A stretch of DNA of 64,000 nt. It comes from Streptomyces sp. KMM 9044. Lineage in GTDB: Bacteria; Actinomycetota; Actinomycetes; Streptomycetales; Streptomycetaceae. Shown in pieces: positions 43,118 to 52,731 of this stretch; the first letter of the stretch is position 1; each line of letters starts with the position of its first letter. Under the pieces are notes generated by a model. That model was not told the origin of the DNA. It worked only from the letters and a program-made list of their open reading frames with translations, and made no database searches. The stretch is from assembly GCF_024701375.2 (NCBI RefSeq), contig NZ_CP113910.1:930001-994000 (forward strand), read 5' to 3'. The translations under genes were made by a program, and so were the position numbers.

Positions 43118-43271
43118 CCGTTTTGGAGCCGGGCAGGCCCGACGCCTTGAGCCCTGCCCCCCTGCTGCTTCTGTTCGTCGGCTTGCCCGACCATGGACAG
43201 CAACGTCAGAAGCCCGGCCTCCATGCAGGAGGACCGGGCTTCGGTTACTGGGACCAGAGCACCGCCGATGG

Positions 43272-44090
43272 CTAGGCCGGCGCCTGCAGCAGTCGCTCCC
43301 GTGTGGCCACGGGCAGCACACGCCGCAGAACCGGGGCCGTCGAGCTGAGGGAGGCGGCGAAGGCTGCCACGAGGTCGTGCGGCACGCTGGAACCGAAGGA
43401 GGCAGCCCACAGGCAGGGCGCGCCGAGCTCGGGCTCCGTCCATGCCTGCCATCCGGTCGGCCCCGTCTCGTCGGTTTCGGTCGTCAGGACGCGCGGGTCG
43501 GCATCCTGGATGAGCGGCGGCACCTCCCCAAGACTGATGTGCGAGGTGAACGTCGGGTCCGTCGCTGCCGCGTGGGGTTGATCGATGTCGCGGAGCCAGC
43601 CGTGCGTGGTGACGGCGTCGAGGACCAGCCCAGGGCCGGCGAACGGCGCGGCGGGCCCGTCCCGGGCGTCGAGTGCGACGAGAAAGTCGGTCACGGCCTC
43701 GCCGGGGACGTCGGTGGTGAAATAGGACGACCACGACGCGAGCGGACTGCTCACGTCCGCGCGGGCCGAGATCTGCCAGGCGATCGGCAAGTCACCCAAA
43801 TGGAACGGCTCATCCGCCAGACACCACTGTGCCCAACGGAGGGCATCGGGGCTGATGTGCAGGACGGTGCTGCGCAGGACCTGGCGGTCCTCCGTTGCCT
43901 CATCCGGCTCGTGCCGCCCGCGGACGATCGTCAGGCTCGTCCAGCCCAGGCCGGTGAGCGTGTCAGCGACGACATCGAAAAGGCACCCATCATCACCGGC
44001 CAGGTGGCGGGGGCCGACCCAGAATGCGGGTTGGTCGCCACCCGAAGTAGATGGGTCGAACGGAAAGTCGGGGTACAGGGGCGCCTCCAA
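43272..44090 (-). CDS. DUF317 family protein
   Basis: A 272-residue protein with two copies of the Streptomyces DUF317 fold, visible as paired patterns WVGPRHLAG with GLGWTSLTIV in the first half and LVLDAVTTHGWL to WAASFGSSVPHDLVAAFAAS in the second. Function of the family is unknown. TTG 44090 is taken as start, with modest confidence; no ATG or GTG fits. Three more DUF317-type genes occur between 44.5 and 55.9 kb. It ends just before the iteron arrays. Confidence 0.78.
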   Translation of the reverse strand: MEAPLYPDFPFDPSTSGGDQPAFWVGPRHLAGDDGCLFDVVADTLTGLGWTSLTIVRGRHEPDEATEDRQVLRSTVLHISPDALRWAQWCLADEPFHLGDLPIAWQISARADVSSPLASWSSYFTTDVPGEAVTDFLVALDARDGPAAPFAGPGLVLDAVTTHGWLRDIDQPHAAATDPTFTSHISLGEVPPLIQDADPRVLTTETDETGPTGWQAWTEPELGAPCLWAASFGSSVPHDLVAAFAASLSSTAPVLRRVLPVATRERLLQAPA

Positions 44091-44105
44091 AGGCTCGGTG
44101 CGGGT

Positions 44106-44396
44106 CTAGTTGCCGCCGGCACGGCGGCGGGGGCGGCGCAGGGGTGCTTGGACGGGGCCCTGCCACGTCAGGGCGATGGCGGCCTCGGGCGGGAGGTGGC
44201 CGAGCTGCGCGTCCGGATTGCGCCCTTCTGCAAGATAGACGACGGTCCGGCCGGTCTCGTCCACGGACTGCACGACCTGCGCCAAGCGGTGTGCCATCGG
44301 GAAGAAGGGATTCATGGCCTGGCGGACCGGAGCACTCCGGTCGCAGGCGGACAACAGATCGATGAGATCGCCGACGGTCATCTCCGAGGACGTCAC
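44106..44396 (-). CDS. Small unknown protein between DUF317 genes
   Basis: A 96-residue protein starting at GTG with AGGAGG seven bases upstream. It has a helix (TVGDLIDLLSACD), a strand-rich middle (VVQSVDETGRTVVYLAEG) and a basic Arg-rich tail. No family recognised. It lies 15 bases before the DUF317 gene, so the two form an operon. Confidence 0.6.
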   Translation of the reverse strand: MTSSEMTVGDLIDLLSACDRSAPVRQAMNPFFPMAHRLAQVVQSVDETGRTVVYLAEGRNPDAQLGHLPPEAAIALTWQGPVQAPLRRPRRRAGGN

Positions 44397-44492
44397 GAAC
44401 AGCCTCCTAGTTGCAAGGGGGAAACAAAAGCAAAAGAACGGGCTGGGGCCGGCAGGAGGCGGCCCCGCCTGGTGGCACGGCTGACTACACCG

Positions 44493-44846
44493 TCATACGT
44501 GGCGCGAAGTCTCCAGCACCCGTGCCACGGCGGCGGCAACGATGTCGGCCGGCGTCTCGGTGTCGAACGACAGGCGGTAGCCGCGCACCTTCGACGTGCC
44601 GGTGACAGCAATCGTCCACCCCTCGCCGTCGGTGCCGGGACGGCCGTTCGGGAACCATCCGAGGTAGAAACGGCCGTCCTTCGAGCTGACGTGCACATCC
44701 GCGCGGTCGTCCACGATCAGGTGAAAGTCCTCCCCGGAGAACTGATCCGTGACGAGCGTGGGCTGGCCAGGGCCGAGCTGCCACTCGCGTAGGCGCAGGG
44801 CTTCGACGGCGGTGGAGAAACCAGGGTCCAGGGGGACCACGGTCAC
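44493..44846 (-). CDS. Single-domain DUF317-like protein
   Basis: A 117-residue protein resembling one DUF317 unit: a strand pattern with GRFYLGWFPNG near the middle, then GWTIAVTGTSKVRGYRLSFD, then ETPADIVAAAVARVL. GTG 44846 has AGAGAGG nine bases upstream and is preferred over the in-frame start at 44882. It is the first gene of the leftward group. Confidence 0.65.
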   Translation of the reverse strand: MTVVPLDPGFSTAVEALRLREWQLGPGQPTLVTDQFSGEDFHLIVDDRADVHVSSKDGRFYLGWFPNGRPGTDGEGWTIAVTGTSKVRGYRLSFDTETPADIVAAAVARVLETSRHV

Positions 44847-45069
44847 AGGCAAACACCTCTCTGACCTGGGGGTTACTGGCAAGGTCGTCTACGTTGACAT
44901 GTACTCACACACCTTGGCCAGTCTTTCCTCGATCTTTCCTGTCTGCCCCCGGCGAACTGCCGGTCCGCGTCGTTTTGCGTCGAACTCACGAAGGCGCCGA
45001 GGAAAGGGGGTGGCGGCCATGGCGCGTGTAGGTGCATGCTGGCCCGTTTCCCACCGGGAGGAGAAGTAG
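44847..45069. other. Divergent intergenic region before the HEPN/restriction genes
   Basis: These 223 bases separate a leftward DUF317-like gene from the rightward HEPN gene. A TTGACA occurs at 44894-44899, but no matching -10 box is clear. GGAGGAG at 45057-45063 is the ribosome site of the next gene. Confidence 0.4.
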
Positions 45070-46383
45070 ATGGAAATCCGACCGCTTGCGGAATTGCGCG
45101 CCGCAGATGACCTGTCGCTGGCGTTCAATCCGTACGGGCTTGGTGGCCGCATGCGACCCGAAGAGGCTGCAGAGTTCCAACAGCGTCAGATCGCCGACTG
45201 CGACCTGACGGCAGGTGCCGCGGCTGGAACGCGCGACTCCTTCGAGCGACTGCGCACCGTTTTCGCCTATGGCGTGCTGTGTTACGACGTATACACCATC
45301 GTCAGTGACCAAGCCTTGCTCATCTACGAGCAGACGTTGCGCGACCGCTTCATGGAATGGTGCGGCGGCACCATCACCTTCCGCGTACTCCAGGCTCCGG
45401 ACGTCTCCTACAGCGTCACGTCGTACGACGATGTCAAGAGGTGTGCGAACCGAATGATGCGGCAACGCGCGAAGCTGGCCGTCGGCACCCACGACATCGA
45501 GTTCAACGGAATGCTGCACGGGCTTCGCCTGTGGGCGCGGACGGCGGGGCTGCTCCGCGGGCGGCGCAGTCGCGCAGCCGAGGAAGCGCTGGCGAAGCTG
45601 CGCAACCACGTCGCCCACCCGTCCGGTCATCACGTCGACACGCCCGTCGGTGCCGCCCGAACGGTGCGGGATCTGGCAGAACTGATCAACCAGCTATGGG
45701 GGCGAGCCACTCCCGACGGGCGCCTGTACCCGGCCCCTCTGCACCGAGAAATCGCCGTGCTGAGCTGGAACAGTGCTGGACGGACGCGGATGGAGCCCGC
45801 CGACGCGCTCACCGCCGCCGACTCCATGGAAGATCAGGAGGACGACGAGTACCAGCACGTCGTGGTACGGGCCATCCCCTTCATCCCGGGCAGTCGCTGG
45901 AATGACGAGCACTGGGCAGAGTTCGATACCCGTTACGAGACCACACAGTTCCCCACGGAATACCTGTGGGGTCCGGGCACCCGAACGGAGGCACGGACGT
46001 GGCTGGAGCACGAGCGCCCGGAGGGGGACAGCGTCGACTTCACCGACCGGGTCTTCCTCGTCCAGGAGCGCGAACGTGTGCTGCCGCCGATGCGACCGGC
46101 GGTAGCGGCCGGGCTGCCCGACAACGAACGCGTTGGAATCTGGCACACCGTGCGGGCCGATCTTCCCGAAGACGCCTTCGTACATGTTCGAGGCTCCCGA
46201 GATCGCAGCACCGGTCACGCCCGCCGTCCAGGCGACTGCCCTACCTGCTCTGCGGAGGTTCTCGGCTCCGGCTCTCACGACGAAGCCCTTCGCGCTGCCG
46301 CGGCTGCCCTCGGACCGATCCAGGTCGTGCAGCTACCTTCCGTCCGGCTCCCTTCCTCCACCTTCTGGCCCGACCGGCCGTAA
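45070..46383 (+). CDS. Protein with HEPN ribonuclease motif, next to type I restriction genes
   Basis: A 437-residue soluble protein with no P-loop. Around residues 165-205 it reads AEEALAKLRNHVAHPSGHH and then a long helix. The R-N-x-x-x-H core (Arg178, Asn179, His183) fits the R-x4-6-H active site of HEPN-superfamily RNases. The preceding helical region (80-160) would form the rest of the bundle. The C-terminal 180 residues are acidic, rich in Trp and Pro, ending with a CPTC pair; function unknown. GGAGGAG precedes the ATG. It is 117 bases upstream of hsdM on the same strand. Nuclease activity is inferred from the motif only. Confidence 0.65.
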   Translation: MEIRPLAELRAADDLSLAFNPYGLGGRMRPEEAAEFQQRQIADCDLTAGAAAGTRDSFERLRTVFAYGVLCYDVYTIVSDQALLIYEQTLRDRFMEWCGGTITFRVLQAPDVSYSVTSYDDVKRCANRMMRQRAKLAVGTHDIEFNGMLHGLRLWARTAGLLRGRRSRAAEEALAKLRNHVAHPSGHHVDTPVGAARTVRDLAELINQLWGRATPDGRLYPAPLHREIAVLSWNSAGRTRMEPADALTAADSMEDQEDDEYQHVVVRAIPFIPGSRWNDEHWAEFDTRYETTQFPTEYLWGPGTRTEARTWLEHERPEGDSVDFTDRVFLVQERERVLPPMRPAVAAGLPDNERVGIWHTVRADLPEDAFVHVRGSRDRSTGHARRPGDCPTCSAEVLGSGSHDEALRAAAAALGPIQVVQLPSVRLPSSTFWPDRP

Positions 46384-46500
46384 GCAGATCTACAGCAGGA
46401 GCCGCCTTCACGGAGTGCTTCCGTGGGCGAATCGAGGGACGTGGGCTACCGGCTCTGGCAAAGTAGCTGCACGACCAAACGATCCTCGTAAGGAACCTCT

Positions 46501-48246
46501 GTGAGCACGCTCGGTAGCTTCATCTGGTCGATCGCCGACCAACTTCGGGGCCCTTATCGCCCCAACCAGTACGGGAACGTGATCCTCCCGTTCACGATCC
46601 TGAGAAGGCTCGACTGCATCCTGGAGCCCGACCGAGCGACGGTGCGCGAGCTGGCAGCGATGTATGAGAACCCGAACCGGCTCAAGGTCGAGGTCAAGAA
46701 GGTCACGGGTCGGTCGTTCTACAACACCTCCAACTACTCGTTCGCGAACCTGCTGAAGGATGCGGACGGGCTGGCGGACAACCTCGTTGACTACATTGAA
46801 CGGTTTTCCGCCGATGTAGACGTGTTTGAGTACTTTGACTTCAAGAAGGAGATCCTGGCCCTGGAGAAGGCCGAGCTCCTGCGCGAGATCGTCACGTCCT
46901 TCGGTGCCATCGACCTCCACCCCGACGTGGTGTCGAACTCCGACATGGGCGACGCCTTCGAGTACATCATCCGCAAGTTCAACGAGGCCGCGAACGAGAC
47001 CTCCGGAGACCACTACACGCCGCGCGACGCAATCCGGCTGCTGGTCGACCTGCTCTTCGCCGAGAAGGATGTCGACCTAACCGAGGGCGGCATCATCCGC
47101 TCGCTATATGACCCCACCGCCGGCACCGGCGGCATGCTCTCCCTGGCCGAGGAACACCTGCTCGCCCAAAACCCCGAGGCCAAGCTGATCCTGTTCGGCC
47201 AGGAGTACAACCCGCAGTCGTACGCCATCTGCAAGTCTGACCTGCTCGCCAAGGGCCACGACGCGACCAACATTGCCTTCGGCAACACGCTCACCGATGA
47301 TGTCTTCAAGGGTCGCCATTTCGACTTCTGCATGTCCAACCCGCCCTACGGAGTGGACTGGAAGCAGTATGCCAAGGCGGTCAAGAAGGAGCGCGACTCC
47401 GCTGGCCCCTACGGCCGCTTCGCGCCGGGCCTCCCAGCGATTTCAGACGGCCAGATGCTCTTCCTGCTCCACCTGGCCCATAAGATGCGTCCTGTCGAAG
47501 ACGGCGGCGGCCGAGTCGGCATCGTCATGAACGGCTCCCCGCTGTTCAACGGCGCCGCCGAGTCCGGTTCCTCCAACATCCGCAGGTGGCTGCTGGAGAA
47601 CGACCTGGTCGAGGCGATCGTCGCGCTACCGACCAACATGTTCTTCAACACCGGAATCGCCACTTACATCTGGATCCTCGACAACACCAAGCACCCTAAC
47701 CGCCAAGGCAAGGTCCAGCTCATCGATGGAACGTCCTTCTGGACCAAGATGCGCAAGAACCTCGGATCGAAGAACCGCGAGATCAGCGACGATGACCGCG
47801 TCAAGATCATGCGGCTGTACGCCGACTTCGAGGACGCCGACCCCGACCTCTCCAAGGTGCTGCGCAACGACGATTTCGGTTACTGGACCATCACCGTCGA
47901 GCGCCCCCTGCTCGATGAGGACGGGAACCCTGTAGTCGACCGCAAGGGCAACCCGAAACCCGACTCGAAAAAGCGCGACACCGAAAACGTGCCCTTCACC
48001 TACGGCGGCTCAACCGCCGGTGCGGCAGGGAAGCGCGAAGTCATTCAGACGTACTTCGACGCCGAGGTGAAGCCGCACGTTCCTGACGCCTGGGTCGACT
48101 GGGCCAAAACCAAGACCGGCTATGAAATCCCCTTCACCCGCCACTTCTACAGGTACACCCCGCCCCGCCCTCTCGTCGAGATTGACGCTGACCTGGAGAA
48201 ACAGGTCGCCAAAATCCTTGACCTGCTGCGAGAGGTGGAGCAGTGA
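46501..48246 (+). CDS. hsdM: Type I restriction-modification methyltransferase subunit HsdM
   Basis: A 581-residue N6-adenine methyltransferase subunit. The N-terminal HsdM helical domain precedes SAM motif I DPTAGTGGM (about residue 204) and the catalytic motif IV NPPYG (about 280). It binds HsdS, which sets the target sequence, and protects host DNA. GTG start, with AAGGA upstream; the stop overlaps the hsdS start by four bases. Length and motifs are normal, so the gene looks functional. Confidence 0.95.
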   Translation: MSTLGSFIWSIADQLRGPYRPNQYGNVILPFTILRRLDCILEPDRATVRELAAMYENPNRLKVEVKKVTGRSFYNTSNYSFANLLKDADGLADNLVDYIERFSADVDVFEYFDFKKEILALEKAELLREIVTSFGAIDLHPDVVSNSDMGDAFEYIIRKFNEAANETSGDHYTPRDAIRLLVDLLFAEKDVDLTEGGIIRSLYDPTAGTGGMLSLAEEHLLAQNPEAKLILFGQEYNPQSYAICKSDLLAKGHDATNIAFGNTLTDDVFKGRHFDFCMSNPPYGVDWKQYAKAVKKERDSAGPYGRFAPGLPAISDGQMLFLLHLAHKMRPVEDGGGRVGIVMNGSPLFNGAAESGSSNIRRWLLENDLVEAIVALPTNMFFNTGIATYIWILDNTKHPNRQGKVQLIDGTSFWTKMRKNLGSKNREISDDDRVKIMRLYADFEDADPDLSKVLRNDDFGYWTITVERPLLDEDGNPVVDRKGNPKPDSKKRDTENVPFTYGGSTAGAAGKREVIQTYFDAEVKPHVPDAWVDWAKTKTGYEIPFTRHFYRYTPPRPLVEIDADLEKQVAKILDLLREVEQ

Positions 48247-49535
48247 AGGGGCCTCTCTGGAACGTCTTGCCCGATGGGTGGCTGGCAGGCCAGGTCAAGA
48301 ACGCTGCGACGGTCACGCTTGGCAAGATGTTGCAGAGCAAGGACTCGGGCAGTGACGTACGTGCACCCTACATGCGCGCTGCGAATGTGCAGCCCGATGG
48401 CGTGTTGGCCCTCGACGACGTGAAAGAGATGTGGTTCGGCGAGGACGAACTGGGACAATTGAGCATCCGCGCGGGCGACGTAGTCGTTGTCGAGGGCGGC
48501 CAGGGCGGGTTCGGCCGTGCCGCGTATGTCGACCAGGATCTTCCTGGCTGGGGATTCCAGAACTCGATCAACCGGCTTCGACCAATTGGAGACTTTGACG
48601 GCCGCTTCATCGCGTTCTACCTGATCGCGCTGCGGGCTAGCGGCTTCATCCGTGCCTACTCCAACGTTGTCTCAATGCCGCACCTTACGGCAGAGAAGCT
48701 TGCCAGGATTCCGATCCCGCTGCCGCCAGTGGGGGTGCAGCGCGCTATCGCCGACTACCTCGACCACGAGACGGCCCGTATCGACACACTCATCGAGGAG
48801 CAGCAGCGGCTGATCGAGATGCTCCACGAGCGGCGCCGATCAGTCGTGCAACACGCCGTGGCTGGTAGCGACAGAAATGATGTTTGCCAGACCGGAGACC
48901 CATGGTGGCCCGAACTCCCGGACGACTGGACTCCGGTGAGCTTGCGGCGGGTGCTCCGAGGGCTGGCGGACGGTCCGCACTTCTCTCCCAACTACGTCGA
49001 TGACGGGGTTATGTTCTTGTCGGCGAGAAACGTCAAGGTCGACAGGTGGTCACTCGATGACGCGAAGTTCGTCTCTGAGGCTGACTACTTGGAGTTCTCC
49101 AAGCGTGTTGTGCCCGAACCCGGAGATGTGCTCTACACGAAGGGGGGCACCACCGGTATCGCACGTGTGGTCGATCTGGACTTTCCTTTCCAGGTGTGGG
49201 TGCATGTCGCGGTGCTGAAGGTTCGGCATGACTTGGTGGAACCGTCGTTCTTGGCCTATGCACTCAATAGCGGCCCGTGCTACGACCAGTCGCAGCTCTT
49301 CACGCGTGGCGCGACCAACAACGACCTAGGCCTAACGCGAATCGTCAACATCGTCACTCCTCTCCCGCCCCTTGATGAGCAGCGACGCATCGTCGCGTAC
49401 CTGGATGATGAGACTGCGAAGATTGGCGCGCTGATCGCCGAGACCGAGCGGTTTATCGAGCTCTCCAGGGAGCGGCGGTCCGCGTTGATCACGGCAGCAG
49501 TGACGGGCCAGATCGACGTACGAAAGGCGGCGTGA
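48243..49535 (+). CDS. hsdS: Type I restriction specificity subunit HsdS
   Basis: A 430-residue specificity subunit with the usual two-fold layout: target-recognition domain 1 (about 5-150), a central conserved helix (RAIADYLDHETARIDTLIEE, about 165-185), target-recognition domain 2 (about 220-370) and a second conserved helix (RRIVAYLDDETAKIGALIAE). The two halves should read the two parts of a split target site; the site cannot be predicted by eye. It overlaps both hsdM and hsdR. Confidence 0.94.
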   Translation: MKGPLWNVLPDGWLAGQVKNAATVTLGKMLQSKDSGSDVRAPYMRAANVQPDGVLALDDVKEMWFGEDELGQLSIRAGDVVVVEGGQGGFGRAAYVDQDLPGWGFQNSINRLRPIGDFDGRFIAFYLIALRASGFIRAYSNVVSMPHLTAEKLARIPIPLPPVGVQRAIADYLDHETARIDTLIEEQQRLIEMLHERRRSVVQHAVAGSDRNDVCQTGDPWWPELPDDWTPVSLRRVLRGLADGPHFSPNYVDDGVMFLSARNVKVDRWSLDDAKFVSEADYLEFSKRVVPEPGDVLYTKGGTTGIARVVDLDFPFQVWVHVAVLKVRHDLVEPSFLAYALNSGPCYDQSQLFTRGATNNDLGLTRIVNIVTPLPPLDEQRRIVAYLDDETAKIGALIAETERFIELSRERRSALITAAVTGQIDVRKAA

Positions 49536-52500
49536 TGGCCGACCACAACGAGGTGGTCTTCGAGACGGAGATCTGCGAGTACCTGCGGGATCACGGCTGG
49601 CTGTACTCGAAGAACGACCACGACGGGGGCGAGTACGACCGGGAGCGGGCGCTCTTCCCGGCGGACCTGTTCGCCTGGCTGGAGGCCACGCAGAAGCCGG
49701 CGTACGAGAAGGCGCTGAAGGCCGCGGGCTCGCAGGCGAAGTTCCTGGACGTGCTGACCGCAGCGCTCGACCGGCCGCTAGAGCACGGCGGTGGCACACT
49801 GAACGTCCTGCGCAACGGGGTGCAGTACATCGGTGGTGGCCGCTTGAAGATGGCGCAGTTCCGTCCAGAGACGTCACTCAACGAGACCACCACGGCTCTC
49901 TATGAGGCGATGCGCGTGCGGGTGGTGCGGCAGGTGCACTTCTCGACCGCCGACCAGCGCAGCACCGACCTCGTCTTCTTCGTCAACGGGCTCCCGGTAG
50001 CTACGGTGGAGTTGAAGACCGATTTCACCCAGTCGGTGGACGAGGCGATCAACCAGTACAAGCAGGATCGCAACCCGTTGACAAACGGCCGGCCGGAGCC
50101 GTTGCTGTCGTTCGGTCATCGGGCGCTGGTGCACTTCGCAGTCTCGAACGACCTGGCGGCGATGACCACGAGGCTGGAAGGGGAGAAGACCCACTTCCTG
50201 CCGTTCAACATGGGCTTCGACAGCGGCGCCGGGAACCCGCTAGGTAAGGACGGGCGTTCGGCCACGGCGTACCTGTGGGAGCGCGTCTGGGAGAAGCACG
50301 CCTGGCTGAACATCATCGGCCGGCTGATGATCGCGCAGACCAAGGAGGAGTGGGATGTCAACACCGGCACCTCGGTCCGACGCACGAGCATGCTCTTCCC
50401 GCGGTTCCACCAGTGGGAGGCCGTCACCCAGATCGTGGAGGCGGTAAAGGAAGAGGGCGTCGGGAAGCGGTACCTGATCGAGCACTCCGCCGGGTCGGGG
50501 AAGACGAACACCATCGCCTGGACCGCCCACCGGCTGGCGCGGCTGCACGTCGACGACCAGAAGATCTTCGACTCGGTCATCGTGATCGTGGACCGCACCG
50601 TGCTCGACTCCCAGCTGCAGGACGCGATCCGGCAGATCGACGGCAGCGGCAAGATCGTCGCGACGATCAGCCCCGAGGATGTCCGCAAGGCCGGCCTGAA
50701 GTCCAAGTCGGGTCTCCTGGCGCAGGCGTTGAAGAACGGCGAGCTCATCATCGTGGTGACGGTGCAGACGTTCCCGTATGCGCTGAACGAGATCCGGACC
50801 GACGCCAGCCTGAAGGGCAAGAAGTTCGCCGTCATCGCTGATGAGGCGCACTCCTCTCAGTCGGGGCAGATCTCCTCGAAGCTGAAGAAGGTGCTGACGG
50901 CCGAGGAGGTCAAGGAGATCGAAGAGGGCGGCGAGGTCGCCGTGGAGTCGATCCTCGCCTCGGAGATGACCGAACGGGCCGAGTCGGAGAACATCTCCTA
51001 CTTCGCCTTCACAGCGACGCCGAAAAACAAGACCCTCGAGATGTTCGGCCGCAAGGGCGCCGACGGGAAGCCTCACGAGTTCCACCTGTACTCGATGAAG
51101 CAGGCCACCGAGGAGGGCTACATCCTCGATGTGCTCAAGGGCTACCAGTCCTACGACACCGCGCTGAAGATCGCCGGCAAGGCCGAGAGCGGTGCTGGCG
51201 GGGAGGTCGAGGAGGCCACCGCCCGCAAAGGGCTGATGCGGTGGGTGCAGCTCCACCCGACGAACATCAGCCAGAAGGTGCGGATCATCGTCGAGCACTT
51301 CCACGTCAACGTCGCCCACCTTCTTGAGGGCAAGGCGAAGGCGATGGTGGTGACCGACTCCCGCAAGGCCGCGGTGAAGTACAAACTGGCCATCGACGCC
51401 TATATAGCCAAGCGCCGTGCCCAGGACCCTTCGTACGACTACCGCGCCCTGGTCGCTTTCTCCTCCGGGGTGGCGATACCCGAGGAAGAAACCTGGGACA
51501 ACGCCTGGGGTCCGCAGCCGTCGAAGGACTCCGAGTTCACCGAGGCCAACATGAACCCTGGTGCCGGGTCCGATCTGGCGGCAGCGTTCAAGGGCGACAC
51601 GTTCAAAATCATGCTGGTCGCCAACAAGTTCCAGACCGGCTTCGACCAACCTCTGCTCTCGGCGATGTACGTCGACAAGAAGCTGTCGGGCGTCACCGCG
51701 GTACAGACGCTCTCCCGCCTCAACCGCACCCACCGCACACCCGGCGGGGAACAAAAGCGCAAGACGTTCGTCATCGACTTCGCCAACAAGCCTGAGGACA
51801 TCAGGGCGGCGTTCGAGCCGTACTTCAAGAACGCCACCCTGGAGACCGAGACCGACCCGTACGTCGTCATCCACCTGGCCAACAAGCTCGCCCAGGCCAA
51901 CATCTACACCGAGGACGACGTCCGCAAGGTCGCCGAGCTGTGGATGACACGGAAGGGCAACAACGCGCTGTCAGCGGCGATCAGTCCGGCGCAGCACGAC
52001 TTCCGGCGCCGCTACGCACGGGCGATCGAGGAAGAGGACAAGGTCACCCTCAACACGCTCGACCTCTTCCGCAAGGACGTCTCCACGTACGTGCGCCTCT
52101 ACGACTTCATGTCGCAGATCGTCGACTATGGCGACCCGTACCTGGAGATGTTGTCGATCTTCCTGCGCCTGCTGGAAAAGGTCATCGCCGAGTCGTCCTG
52201 GTCGGCCCAAGTAGACCTCTCTGACGTGGTGCTGGTCGGGGTCAAGCACAGCAAGGCAAGCCCGGTCGACATCTCCCTCGTGGGTGACGGCCAGTTGAAG
52301 GGCATCAACGCCGCCGGCACTGGCACGAAGAAGGAGCCGAAGTACGTGGCGCTCCAGGTCGTCATAGACAAGATGAACGACCTCTTCGGTGCTGAGACGT
52401 TCGCCGAGTACCAGATCCGGGAGTTTGTCCAAGGGCTCGTGCAGCGGCTGCTCGCCGACTCGAACTTAGTGAAGCAGACGAAGGTGAACACCAAGAAGCA

Positions 52501-52678
52501 GTTCATGGAGTCGCAGGACTTCCAAGCAGCTGTGACGGAGGCGGTTGCGGACAACCAGGACGCCCACAACACGATGGCCGACTACTTCTTCACTGACGGC
52601 CCGGCCATCAACTCGATCATCATCGCGCTGGCGGACGCCTTCTACGAGGCTGCAATCGATCAGCGGGTGGATTCTTAA
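49532..52678 (+). CDS. hsdR: Type I restriction endonuclease subunit HsdR
   Basis: A 1048-residue motor-nuclease. The nuclease motif is STDLVFFVNGLPVATVELKT (about 146-165), giving the Asp and E-x-K of the PD-(D/E)xK site. The helicase has Walker A HSAGSGKTN (about 318), DEAH in VIADEAHSSQ (about 437) and motif VI in TLSRLNRTHR (about 730). Full length and intact, so restriction should be active. The start overlaps the hsdS stop (GTGATG gives two possible starts). A strong hairpin overlaps its stop codon. Confidence 0.95.
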   Translation: MMADHNEVVFETEICEYLRDHGWLYSKNDHDGGEYDRERALFPADLFAWLEATQKPAYEKALKAAGSQAKFLDVLTAALDRPLEHGGGTLNVLRNGVQYIGGGRLKMAQFRPETSLNETTTALYEAMRVRVVRQVHFSTADQRSTDLVFFVNGLPVATVELKTDFTQSVDEAINQYKQDRNPLTNGRPEPLLSFGHRALVHFAVSNDLAAMTTRLEGEKTHFLPFNMGFDSGAGNPLGKDGRSATAYLWERVWEKHAWLNIIGRLMIAQTKEEWDVNTGTSVRRTSMLFPRFHQWEAVTQIVEAVKEEGVGKRYLIEHSAGSGKTNTIAWTAHRLARLHVDDQKIFDSVIVIVDRTVLDSQLQDAIRQIDGSGKIVATISPEDVRKAGLKSKSGLLAQALKNGELIIVVTVQTFPYALNEIRTDASLKGKKFAVIADEAHSSQSGQISSKLKKVLTAEEVKEIEEGGEVAVESILASEMTERAESENISYFAFTATPKNKTLEMFGRKGADGKPHEFHLYSMKQATEEGYILDVLKGYQSYDTALKIAGKAESGAGGEVEEATARKGLMRWVQLHPTNISQKVRIIVEHFHVNVAHLLEGKAKAMVVTDSRKAAVKYKLAIDAYIAKRRAQDPSYDYRALVAFSSGVAIPEEETWDNAWGPQPSKDSEFTEANMNPGAGSDLAAAFKGDTFKIMLVANKFQTGFDQPLLSAMYVDKKLSGVTAVQTLSRLNRTHRTPGGEQKRKTFVIDFANKPEDIRAAFEPYFKNATLETETDPYVVIHLANKLAQANIYTEDDVRKVAELWMTRKGNNALSAAISPAQHDFRRRYARAIEEEDKVTLNTLDLFRKDVSTYVRLYDFMSQIVDYGDPYLEMLSIFLRLLEKVIAESSWSAQVDLSDVVLVGVKHSKASPVDISLVGDGQLKGINAAGTGTKKEPKYVALQVVIDKMNDLFGAETFAEYQIREFVQGLVQRLLADSNLVKQTKVNTKKQFMESQDFQAAVTEAVADNQDAHNTMADYFFTDGPAINSIIIALADAFYEAAIDQRVDS

Positions 52679-52713
52679 GCCCCCGGAATTTTCCAGCGAA
52701 TTCCGGGGGCTTA
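52676..52713. terminator. Bidirectional terminator between hsdR and the surface-protein gene
   Basis: Bases 52676-52690 pair perfectly with 52699-52713 (15 bp, core AAGCCCCCGGAATT) around an eight-base loop. The left arm contains the TAA stop of hsdR. The two flanking genes converge, so the hairpin serves both. Confidence 0.88.
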
Positions 52714-52731
52714 TGCCGTAAGACGGATGGG

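Noticed and set aside
44894..44899. A TTGACA hexamer considered as the -35 box for the HEPN-restriction genes
   Set aside because: No matching -10 box was found at 16-19 bases, so it is noted but not called as a promoter.
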